Assembly: GCF_025751535.1 (NCBI RefSeq)
Contig: NZ_JAOWLC010000007.1
Span: 1-64,000, forward strand
Direction: 5' to 3'
Source: Lentibacter sp. XHP0401
GTDB lineage: Bacteria > Pseudomonadota > Alphaproteobacteria > Rhodobacterales > Rhodobacteraceae
DNA: 64,000 nucleotides
A program made the position numbers and the translations under genes. Below are positions 8,880 to 16,762 of this stretch, one piece after another. The notes under the pieces were generated by a model. The model searched no databases. It had not been told where the DNA came from and worked only from the letters and a program-made list of their open reading frames with translations. The first letter of the stretch is position 1. The number at the start of each line of letters is the position of its first letter.

Positions 8880-9701
8880 TCAGTCATGGCTCACCCCCAG
8901 ATAGGCATCGATTACATCTTGGTTGTTGCGCACTTCATCAGGCGTTCCATCGCCGATCTTCTTGCCGTAATCCATCACGACAACACGGTCGCTCAGGTCC
9001 ATAACCACACCCATGTCATGCTCGATCAGCGCAATGGTTGTTCCGAATTCGTCGTTCACATCGAGAATAAAGCGGCTCATGTCCTCTTTTTCCTCAACGT
9101 TCATACCCGCCATTGGCTCATCCAGCAGCAGAAGCGAAGGTTCTGCCGCCAAAGCACGCGCCAGTTCGACCCGCTTCTTGAGGCCGTAAGGAAGCCGCGC
9201 AACAGGTGTCTTGCGGATTGCCTGAATTTCAAGAAAGTCGATGATCTTCTCGGCGCGCTCACGGTTCTCAACCTCTTCGCGCTCGGCCTTGCCCTTCCAT
9301 AATCCCTGGGCAAAAAGCCCTGTGGTCATGTGGTTGAGCCGTCCGGTCATCACGTTGTCGAGCACGCTCATACCGTCAAACAAAGCGATGTTCTGAAACG
9401 TCCGCGCAATCCCGAGACGCGCCACTTCATACGGCTTCATCTGGGCGCGCTTCTCGCCTTTGTACCAAACCTCGCCTTCTTGAGGGATGTAAAAGCCCGA
9501 GATCACATTGAGCATCGAGGATTTTCCCGCGCCGTTCGGCCCGATAATGGCGCGAATTTCGCCTTCCTTGATGTCAAAGCTGATATCCGTAATCGCCTTC
9601 ACCCCGCCGAAACTCAGCGTGATGTTCTTCATTTCCATCAACGTGCCGCCAATCTTGCGGCCGTCCTCGGTGGTGTAGCCTTCTGTGCTCATATCGTTCA
9701 T
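8880..9701 (-). CDS. livG: ABC transporter ATP-binding protein, LivG type
   Basis: A 273-residue ATPase, partner of LivF. Walker A is GPNGAGKSS, the coupling region includes RTFQNIALFDGMSVLDNVM, and Walker B is LLLLDEPMAGMNVEEKE followed by IEHDMGVVMDLSDRVVVMDYG. The roughly 20-residue N-terminal extension before LMEMKNITLSFGG may mean a later start. Its ATG overlaps the stop of the upstream acyl-CoA ligase by four bases (ATGA), so the ligase and transporter are coupled in translation. Confidence 0.92.
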   Translation of the reverse strand: MNDMSTEGYTTEDGRKIGGTLMEMKNITLSFGGVKAITDISFDIKEGEIRAIIGPNGAGKSSMLNVISGFYIPQEGEVWYKGEKRAQMKPYEVARLGIARTFQNIALFDGMSVLDNVMTGRLNHMTTGLFAQGLWKGKAEREEVENRERAEKIIDFLEIQAIRKTPVARLPYGLKKRVELARALAAEPSLLLLDEPMAGMNVEEKEDMSRFILDVNDEFGTTIALIEHDMGVVMDLSDRVVVMDYGKKIGDGTPDEVRNNQDVIDAYLGVSHD

Positions 9702-11671
9702 TCTGCTGCCACCTTCTGTGTCGTCACGGGCTGAACCTTGGCGTCAATAATCGTCAAAGTCGCACTGATCGAGCCTTTGCGGCCGTCTTCATAAGTCACT
9801 TCCGTTTTGGTCGAGATCTGCGGTGAGCCGTCATAAAGCGCCTCGATGATGTCTTTAAATTTGTCAGCCACAATCACACGGCGCACTTTGCGGGTGCGTG
9901 TCATCTCGCCGTCATCCGCATCAAGTTCTTTGTGCAGGATAACAAAGCGGTGCACCTGACAGCCCGAAAGCATCTCGTCCTGCGCAACTGATTTGTTGAC
10001 CTCTTCCACATGACTCTGGATCGAGGCCAGCACCTTGGGATGCCCCGCAAGCTCTTGGTAAGAAGCATAAGCAATGTTGTTGCGCTCCGCCCAGTTGCCA
10101 ACAGCGGTCAGGTCGATGTTGATAAAGGCGACACAGCGGTCTTTACCGTTACCAAAGAGCACAGCTTCCAGAATGTCGGGGTAAAACTTCAATTTATTCT
10201 CGACATACTTGGGCGCAAACAGGCTACCATCGGCCATAGCGCCAACGTCTTTAGCGCGATCGATGATCCGCAGGTGCCCTGTATCTGGCTCAAAGAAACC
10301 CGCATCACCCGTGGCAACCCAGCCTTCAGCATCTTTGGTCGAGGCCGTGCTTTCGGCGTTTTTGTAGTATTCAACAAACGTGCCTTCGGAACGGTAAAAA
10401 ATCTCGCCATTGTCGGCAATGCGAATTTCAACCCCCTTGGACGGGATACCAACCGTATCAGCGCGCACTTCGCCGTCAGGCTGCACAGTGATGAAAACAG
10501 ATGCTTCGGTCTGCCCATAAAGCTGCTTGAGGTTGATCCCGAGCGAGCGGTAGAACTCGAAAATTTCAGGGCCGATCGCCTCTCCCGCTGTATAGCCTAC
10601 ACGCACGCGGCTAAAGCCCAATGTGTTTTTAAGCGGACCATAGATCGCTAATTCACCGAGCTTGTATTTCAACCTGTCCCAAGCGTTTACAGATTTGCCA
10701 TCCAGAATAGCGGGGCCAACTCGTTTGGCATGGGCCATGAAGTAATCAAACAAGCGTTTCTTGAAAGGGCTCGCATCTTCCATGCGGATCATCACATTGG
10801 TCAGCTGCGTTTCAAAAATTCGGGGCGGCGCAAAATAATAGGTCGGGCCGATTTCGCGCAGATCGGTCATCATCGTCTCGGGGCTTTCCGGGCAGTTCGT
10901 GCAAAACCCGGTCCAATAGGCTTGACCGACCGAGAAGATAAAATCGCCCACCCACGCCATAGGCAGATAAGCCAGAATTTCGTCACCCGCATTCAGGTTA
11001 TCAAACTCACTGGCGTTTTTTGCTGTCTCGATGATGTTGCGGTTTGACAGAACAACGCCCTTGGGCTTGCCAGTCGTGCCTGAAGTATAGAGCATCACGC
11101 ATGTGCTGTCATAGGTCAGCTTCTCACGGCGCGCCTTGAGGTCTTCGATCCACTCGTAATATGTTGCTCGGCCCTGCGCCTGAATGTCGACAAACCGGTG
11201 TAGCGCGTGGTGGTCATATTTACGCAATCCGCGAGGATCGACATAAATCATATGTTCAAACTGGTGCAAACCGTCCTGAATTTCGATGACTTTGTCGACC
11301 TGCTCCTGATCTTCACATACCACAAAGCGTGCGCCGCAGTGCTCCATCACATAGGCCATCTCTTCGGCAGAAGCGTCATTGTAGAGCGGAACAGGGACAG
11401 CTCCAACTGACTGCGCAGCAACCATCGCCCAATAAAAATAGGGTCGGTTGCGCCCGATGATAGCGATAAAATCGCCCTCATTCACACCCAGATTGATAAA
11501 GCCAAGCGCCAGAGCCTCGATTTCTTTCTCGGTCTCGGCCCATGTCCAGCTTTGCCAGATGCCAAATTCTTTTTCGCGATAGGCAGCTTTGCTACCAAAC
11601 TTCTGAGCGTTTCGCTGCAACAGCGCAGGAACCGAGCAAAGCCCGTCCGTCGCTTGTGACGACTGTGTCAA
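9698..11671 (-). CDS. Long-chain-type acyl-CoA synthetase (AMP-binding)
   Basis: A 657-residue adenylate-forming ligase of the long-chain fatty acyl-CoA synthetase branch. The P-loop-like motif is YTSGTTGKPKG (near residue 195), the A5 motif is YGQTE, and the hinge/A8 region reads IIDRAKDVG. It converts a carboxylic acid, CoA and ATP to acyl-CoA and AMP. As first gene of the operon, directly fused by overlap to livG, it probably traps the imported acid in the cell. Fatty, dicarboxylic and aromatic acids are all possible substrates. Confidence 0.88.
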   Translation of the reverse strand: MTQSSQATDGLCSVPALLQRNAQKFGSKAAYREKEFGIWQSWTWAETEKEIEALALGFINLGVNEGDFIAIIGRNRPYFYWAMVAAQSVGAVPVPLYNDASAEEMAYVMEHCGARFVVCEDQEQVDKVIEIQDGLHQFEHMIYVDPRGLRKYDHHALHRFVDIQAQGRATYYEWIEDLKARREKLTYDSTCVMLYTSGTTGKPKGVVLSNRNIIETAKNASEFDNLNAGDEILAYLPMAWVGDFIFSVGQAYWTGFCTNCPESPETMMTDLREIGPTYYFAPPRIFETQLTNVMIRMEDASPFKKRLFDYFMAHAKRVGPAILDGKSVNAWDRLKYKLGELAIYGPLKNTLGFSRVRVGYTAGEAIGPEIFEFYRSLGINLKQLYGQTEASVFITVQPDGEVRADTVGIPSKGVEIRIADNGEIFYRSEGTFVEYYKNAESTASTKDAEGWVATGDAGFFEPDTGHLRIIDRAKDVGAMADGSLFAPKYVENKLKFYPDILEAVLFGNGKDRCVAFINIDLTAVGNWAERNNIAYASYQELAGHPKVLASIQSHVEEVNKSVAQDEMLSGCQVHRFVILHKELDADDGEMTRTRKVRRVIVADKFKDIIEALYDGSPQISTKTEVTYEDGRKGSISATLTIIDAKVQPVTTQKVAAE

Positions 11672-11904
11672 ATCTTATCCTCCCTTTGTCCCTTTCGGGG
11701 CAAATCCGCCACGATGCCTGGGCGATTCTCCTCCCCCCAGCGTGACGTATTCAGAGTTACCGTCAACTTTTACGTGAACATTTCTCGATTCTAACAAATT
11801 GTAACAAGCGCATCTGGCAAACACAGGAGCTTTCACACAGGGACTTTCACTGGGGCTTTGCCTACCCCATTATGAATGCTAGCACAGGCGAAGGAAGGTA
11901 GCTC
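11672..11904. promoter_or_regulatory. Divergent promoter region: acid-uptake operon and two-component system
   Basis: 233 bases separate the leftward ligase/Liv operon from the rightward sensor kinase gene. The stretch is AT-richer than its surroundings around 11755-11810 (TTTTACGTGAACATTTC and following), as expected for promoters. A GGAAGG ribosome site precedes the kinase ATG. I could not identify a clear operator. Confidence 0.5.
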
Positions 11905-13815
11905 ATGAGCACATCCCCTTACAATCAGGCCATGACAATGGCAGGGCTTAACCTCATTCAACAGGCGCTATCAATTTATGATAGCGACTTGCGCCTCGTC
12001 GTCTCAAACGAACGCTTCCGCCAAATGTTTGCCCTGCCAGACTGGATCGTAGCGCCTGGAGCCGATTTTGCCGCAACCATCCGCTATATCGCCGAGCACG
12101 GGGAATACGGCGCTGTCGATGATATCGACGCTTTCGTGCAAGAGCGCGTTGATCTAGCGGGCGCATTCGAACCCCATTATTTCGAACGTCAGCGAGGCGA
12201 CGGGCGTTGGGTTTCTGTCGAGGGTTCCCCTTTGCCCAACGGTGGCTGGGTCACGGTTTACACCGACATCACAGGAACCAAGCGACAGGAAGGGCTCTTG
12301 CGGACCCGCTCGGAGGCCCTCTCTGGTCAGCTTCTCACACGCGCAGAGGAGCTCGCGACAACCAATCGCGAGCTTGAAGCCACTGTCATGGCGCTGGAAG
12401 AAGCCAAGCGCCAGTTGACCGCAATGGAAGCCCGCACCCGCCTGACGACCGAGATGATGCCCGCACACATCGCCCATGTCAGCCCCGATCAAGTCTATAC
12501 CTTCTCAAACCGACGTGTCAGTTCCGTGATGCCGGGCAGTCTGGCTGACCCTGTAGGCCATCATGCTGCCGATGTCCTCGGGCCACAGCCTTATGACGTC
12601 ATCGCCCCCTATCTTGAACGTGGATTTGCAGGCAAGCCCTCGGTCTTCGAATTCAACCATGAACCCAGCTCTCGGCGGATCCGCGTCGCTCTCACGCCCG
12701 ATGCGAGCACAGGTGGCGTCTATATTCTCTCGATGGACATAACCGAAGAAACCCAGACCCGCGCAGCTCTTCAACAAACCCGCCGCCGCGAACTGGCGGC
12801 GCAGATGGTCTCAGGCCTCGCACATGATTTCTCCAACCTGCTGACAATTGTCCTTGGCTCTCAGGGCCGCCTCCAAAATCTTGATTTGCCGCCCAAGGCC
12901 GACGATCTGGTAAGCGCCACACTCACAGCAGCGCGCCGCGGCGGTGATTTACTCAATCGCATTGCCGATATGACAGGCCATCGCGATGTGCACCCCATGC
13001 CCACGCGGCTGACGCAACTGCTGACCGAGTTCAAAACGCTGGCAGACTCGGCCTTGCCGCATGGCGTCACCCTTCTGATCGAAACCGGAACAACGCCACC
13101 GGACCTCACCCTCATGCTTGACGCCGGCATGTTGCAAGACAGCCTGCTCAACCTCGTTCTTAACGCGCGCGATGCCTGTAACGGCGAGGGAAAGATCACA
13201 TTATGCGTGCACCTCGTGCAAAACACATGGGTCGAGTTCGCTGTTTCCGACAGCGGTCCCGGCTTTTCAGAGCGCGCGCTTGCGCATGCCTTTGACCCGT
13301 TCTTCACAACAAAAGGCGACGATGGCTCTGGCCTCGGTCTTGCTATGGTTTATGACATGGCCAAGCTTTCGGGCGGTCGTGTGCAGGCCCGCAATACCGC
13401 TTCGGGTGCAGAAGTCAGCTTGCGCTTACCCCTGCGCCACGCGCCAGCCCCCGTGTCACCGGGGCTGGCCCTCTTGGTTGAAGACAATGCCGCCATCCGC
13501 ACAGACGTGCGCGAAATGCTGATTGGACAGGGACACAGCGTTATCGAAGCGACAAGTGTCGAGGAAGCCCTTTTGCTCGCGCAGGATTTGCCCGATATCG
13601 CACTGGTCTTATCCGATATCTCGCTCGAAGGAGAGGCCACAGGCCTTGATCTACTGAGCGGGCTGGGCCAAACACGGCCACCAAGTATCCTGATGACATC
13701 TCTGCCGGAAACCGACCCGCTCTTTCAACGCGCCATAAAGTTGGCACCCGTACTGCGCAAACCCTTCACTGCGGAAACCCTCGCAATATATCTTGGAACG
13801 GACAAAGCCCCATGA
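11905..13815 (+). CDS. Cytoplasmic PAS hybrid sensor histidine kinase
   Basis: A 636-residue sensor without membrane segments. Order: PAS domain (about 12-125), coiled coil (130-178), second PAS-like region (180-282), HisKA with phospho-His307 in GLAHDFSN, HATPase with N420 and glycine boxes DSGPG (449-453) and GSGLGL (474-479), and a C-terminal receiver with Asp571. It probably senses a cytoplasmic ligand or redox state and passes phosphate via its receiver. The response regulator gene overlaps its stop by four bases. Divergence from the acid-uptake operon makes that operon the likely target. Confidence 0.9.
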   Translation: MSTSPYNQAMTMAGLNLIQQALSIYDSDLRLVVSNERFRQMFALPDWIVAPGADFAATIRYIAEHGEYGAVDDIDAFVQERVDLAGAFEPHYFERQRGDGRWVSVEGSPLPNGGWVTVYTDITGTKRQEGLLRTRSEALSGQLLTRAEELATTNRELEATVMALEEAKRQLTAMEARTRLTTEMMPAHIAHVSPDQVYTFSNRRVSSVMPGSLADPVGHHAADVLGPQPYDVIAPYLERGFAGKPSVFEFNHEPSSRRIRVALTPDASTGGVYILSMDITEETQTRAALQQTRRRELAAQMVSGLAHDFSNLLTIVLGSQGRLQNLDLPPKADDLVSATLTAARRGGDLLNRIADMTGHRDVHPMPTRLTQLLTEFKTLADSALPHGVTLLIETGTTPPDLTLMLDAGMLQDSLLNLVLNARDACNGEGKITLCVHLVQNTWVEFAVSDSGPGFSERALAHAFDPFFTTKGDDGSGLGLAMVYDMAKLSGGRVQARNTASGAEVSLRLPLRHAPAPVSPGLALLVEDNAAIRTDVREMLIGQGHSVIEATSVEEALLLAQDLPDIALVLSDISLEGEATGLDLLSGLGQTRPPSILMTSLPETDPLFQRAIKLAPVLRKPFTAETLAIYLGTDKAP

Positions 13816-14513
13816 CCAAACCGCTTGTGACCATCTTAGATGACGAACGTGCCATCCGCGAAATGCTCACTGACGCGCTAGAAGAAGCTGGCTTTGAAAC
13901 CATGAGCTTCGGCCGCGCAACCGAGTTTGAAGCCGCCCTTAAAACGGCTGCGCCCGATGTCTGCCTCGTGGATCTGTCTTTACCCGATAAAGACGGGCTC
14001 ACCCTTGTTCATCGACTGGCACTTGAACAAGGTGCAAGCGTCATCATCATCTCGGGACGCGCGCAGGTGCAAGACCGCGTCACAGGACTTGAACTTGGCG
14101 CGGATGACTACATCATAAAGCCATTCGAGCCAGCCGAAGTGGTCGCCCGTGTCCGCGCCCGCCTGCGCAAGGCAGCCCCCGCGCCACAAAGCACCGAGAC
14201 CGCCCGCTTCAACGGTTGGACCGCACATTTCGACCGCTACTTGCTTGTCGACGAGACTGGCAGTGAAACCACTTTCTCCCACGCCGAGGGCGAGGTTCTG
14301 CGCTTGTTCCTCGAACGCCCGAAGCGGCTTATTTCCCGCGCAAATATGCAAGAGAGCCTGGGCGGCGCTGCCGGTGAAAGCTTTGACCGCGCCATGGATG
14401 TGCGTATTTCACGACTGCGCACCAAACTTGGTGAAGATCCGAAGAACCCACGCCTTATCAAAACAATTTATGGCGCGGGATATATCTTTCTGGGTGATGT
14501 CAGCTGGGGCTAG
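13812..14513 (+). CDS. OmpR/PhoB-family response regulator
   Basis: A 233-residue DNA-binding regulator. The receiver domain (1-120) has acidic pocket DDE at 10-12, phospho-acceptor Asp54 (CLVDLS) and the conserved lysine in YIIKPFEP. The winged-helix domain (about 130-230) ends with DVRISRLRTKL and TIYGAGYIF, typical of the OmpR group. Its ATG overlaps the kinase stop, so the pair is coupled. It most likely controls the divergent ligase/Liv operon. Confidence 0.92.
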   Translation: MTKPLVTILDDERAIREMLTDALEEAGFETMSFGRATEFEAALKTAAPDVCLVDLSLPDKDGLTLVHRLALEQGASVIIISGRAQVQDRVTGLELGADDYIIKPFEPAEVVARVRARLRKAAPAPQSTETARFNGWTAHFDRYLLVDETGSETTFSHAEGEVLRLFLERPKRLISRANMQESLGGAAGESFDRAMDVRISRLRTKLGEDPKNPRLIKTIYGAGYIFLGDVSWG

Positions 14514-14518
14514 AAGCT

Positions 14519-14597
14519 TCAAATTTGGCTTCGCCAAATCCGACCAACGGGGGAGCGCTGCTCCCTGGCCCCCCTCGGGATACTTATAGAAAGAAAA
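14519..14597 (-). repeat. Two-hairpin convergent-junction repeat, copy A
   Basis: Read on the minus strand, the element runs AAGTATCCCGAGGGGG, then a GGGAGC/GCTCCC hairpin, GTTGGTCGGA, and a second hairpin TTTGGCGAAGCCAAA. The same order occurs at 22861 and 43341. It fills the gap between the rightward response regulator and the leftward M20 hydrolase, so it can terminate both. Confidence 0.75.
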
Positions 14598-14613
14598 AGA
14601 GCCGTCATTTCTC

Positions 14614-15816
14614 TCAGGACAGGCGCGCTACAGCTCCCGCCAACACCTCTAGACCCTTGACCAGATCAGCCTCGTTTGTGTCTTCCTCAAAGGCATGGCT
14701 GATCCCGTTGATAGAAGGTACAAACAACATCGCAACAGGCAAATATTGTGCCAGATTGGTTGCGTCATGCAGCGCACCGGAAGGCATCTTCCGCCAACTT
14801 CCCGGCGCACAGTTTTCTGCACTCGCCTCAAGCGCTGTGCGCAACTTCGCATCCATTGCGACTGGCTCCAGCCCTAACATCGGCCCGAAGGAAAGAGCAA
14901 GCCCGCGGGCCTCCGCTACCTCATGAGCAGTTGCGCGGATAATTTCTTCCATCCGCCGCAAACGGTCCCCATCCCCATCACGCCATTGCATCGAAAAGGT
15001 TGCCGTGCCCGGCACGATAGAATGCGCATCCGGATGCAGCTTCACATGGCCGATAGTCCAAACCGTCTGTGGCGTCACCACATTCTGGAACCGTTCTGCA
15101 ATCAGCGCATTAAACGCTCCAAGTGCCTGAAATGCATCACGACGCAGGTGCATCGGAGTTGTGCCAGCGTGGTTCTGCTCGCCCTCGAAGGTGATACGCA
15201 TATCTCGAATGCCGACAATGTCAGTCACAACGCCAGCAGCTTCGCCCGCCTGATCAAGCCAGGGGCCTTGCTCGATGTGCATCTCGATGAACCCTGTAAA
15301 CTGGGCCGGATCAACAAAATCGCCTGCCAAATGCGCCATCGTGCTGCGTGCTTCAGCAAGACTTATACCGTCGCGATCAGTAAGCTTATCTGCTTTCTCA
15401 AGGCCCAGTTGACCTGACCAGACAGTGCTCCCCGTAGTCACCCCAAAGCGCCCTTCTTCATCCTGAAAGCTCACAACAGAAACAGCAGGTCCGCCTGCCT
15501 CTCTAGCCGCACACGCCACTTCCAACGCCGCAATCACACCCAAAGCACCATCAAGCCATCCACCCTCCGGCTGACTGTCGGAATGCGAGCCAAGCAATAT
15601 CGACGGCCCCTCAGCCAACCCGAAAAGCGAACCCATCGGATCGTAGTGAACCTTGAGCCCTGCGTCCTCAAACTTGGCCGCAAGCCACGCACGCGCCGCA
15701 ATGTCGGCCTCGCTATAGGCAGGCCGCACAACACCTTTACCCACACCCGCCGCCCCGAACTGGCGCAGCTCATGCAGATTTGAAAGAAAGCGGGTTGGAT
15801 CGGGTTTAAGGGTCAT
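14614..15816 (-). CDS. M20-family amidohydrolase (N-carbamoyl-amino-acid / allantoate type)
   Basis: A 400-residue metal-dependent hydrolase of the hydantoinase/carbamoylase group. Metal and catalytic motifs are [13 protein letters not shown] with GALGV (near residue 73) and FQDEEGRFG (near 115). The dimerisation region contains [14 protein letters not shown]. Members hydrolyse N-carbamoyl-L-amino acids, allantoate or ureidoglycolate, releasing ammonia. Its start overlaps the stop of the HNH gene by four bases, so these unlike proteins share a transcript. No hydantoinase or purine-degradation gene is adjacent, so the substrate stays open. Confidence 0.88.
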   Translation of the reverse strand: MTLKPDPTRFLSNLHELRQFGAAGVGKGVVRPAYSEADIAARAWLAAKFEDAGLKVHYDPMGSLFGLAEGPSILLGSHSDSQPEGGWLDGALGVIAALEVACAAREAGGPAVSVVSFQDEEGRFGVTTGSTVWSGQLGLEKADKLTDRDGISLAEARSTMAHLAGDFVDPAQFTGFIEMHIEQGPWLDQAGEAAGVVTDIVGIRDMRITFEGEQNHAGTTPMHLRRDAFQALGAFNALIAERFQNVVTPQTVWTIGHVKLHPDAHSIVPGTATFSMQWRDGDGDRLRRMEEIIRATAHEVAEARGLALSFGPMLGLEPVAMDAKLRTALEASAENCAPGSWRKMPSGALHDATNLAQYLPVAMLFVPSINGISHAFEEDTNEADLVKGLEVLAGAVARLS

Positions 15817-16724
15817 GCGGTCATTCCATAGATGTTTTCTCGGTGATACTTGAGAAAGGCGGGGTGCGGATGATGGCGTGCATCTTCAGGCAGATGCAAC
15901 TTACCGGTTGGACTAATCAATCTCTGACGAACCTCCGCAGGAACTTTGTTGTCAGAGACAAGTATTTCATGCTTCTCGCCCACAGATATTAGCCCCCTGT
16001 CAAACATCCAATGCAATGTTCCGGAAAGCGCCAATCCATTGATCACGCTATCAGGCCCTTTGTCTGCCACTGGCCTAATATGCGCCGCCTGAACCTCGGC
16101 CCGCCCTCCGCCATTGCGCAAATCAAGCCCCGAAATGGCGCAACGGCCCTTATAGGCGGCCTTCACATTGCGCGCAAACGAGGCATCCCGCTTTAACCGC
16201 GACGTAAGCACTGTATCACGAATATCGACAATGACCGCACTTTCAAAAGGAGCCTGCGCCTCGGCGAATGCATGTTCCATCCCTGCTTCACGAGGCAAAG
16301 CCTCAGGCCCTTCAAGAGGCTTAAGACCGGCACTTACTATAGCACCAAATTCTGCAAAGCTAAGCCTGCGAACAGCCGAAACGCTGGCCCCGCCCGAAAT
16401 CGCCGCTCCGTCAGGACCACGAAGTGAAGTCTCATAGGCTATGCCCATTGGATCGCTGCGCGGCACAACCTGTTCAAATTGCCACTCGGTTCCACGTTCG
16501 AAGTAGGCATAATAGTGCCCCTCAAGTTCGTGATCAGGTACGACAGTGGCAACTTTCAAAACCGAGGTATATCCGAACGCCCCTTTACGGCCTTCATAGA
16601 TGACAATCCAATCTCCCAGGCACTCTTCCACCATGCCCAAATACCGTTTGGGAAAGTGGTAAACGATACCCGGTTCGTCCCTGTAGATCGAGCCTGGGTT
16701 TTGGATGAAGACAGCATTTGCCAT
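15813..16724 (-). CDS. HNH endonuclease with an N-terminal reader-like domain
   Basis: A 303-residue predicted DNase. The C-terminal third is an HNH_2-type nuclease: GRCAISG, then [15 protein letters not shown] with the catalytic His, NGLALS, and LHWMFDRG. Residues 1-100 form a separate domain ([41 protein letters not shown]) that resembles the PUA/EVE-like N-terminal domains of modified-base-dependent HNH nucleases. That assignment is by eye only. No methyltransferase is nearby, which would fit a type IV restriction enzyme. It lies 38 bases downstream of the formate dehydrogenase gene. Confidence 0.75.
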   Translation of the reverse strand: MANAVFIQNPGSIYRDEPGIVYHFPKRYLGMVEECLGDWIVIYEGRKGAFGYTSVLKVATVVPDHELEGHYYAYFERGTEWQFEQVVPRSDPMGIAYETSLRGPDGAAISGGASVSAVRRLSFAEFGAIVSAGLKPLEGPEALPREAGMEHAFAEAQAPFESAVIVDIRDTVLTSRLKRDASFARNVKAAYKGRCAISGLDLRNGGGRAEVQAAHIRPVADKGPDSVINGLALSGTLHWMFDRGLISVGEKHEILVSDNKVPAEVRQRLISPTGKLHLPEDARHHPHPAFLKYHRENIYGMTA

Positions 16725-16762
16725 GCCTCTAGAAAACGCTGCGAGGACAAAACTTTCAAGGG

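Noticed and set aside
14519-14597. Repeat copies as insertion-sequence remnants
   Set aside because: No terminal inverted repeats, target duplications or transposase fragments; they are 65-80 bases with paired stems.
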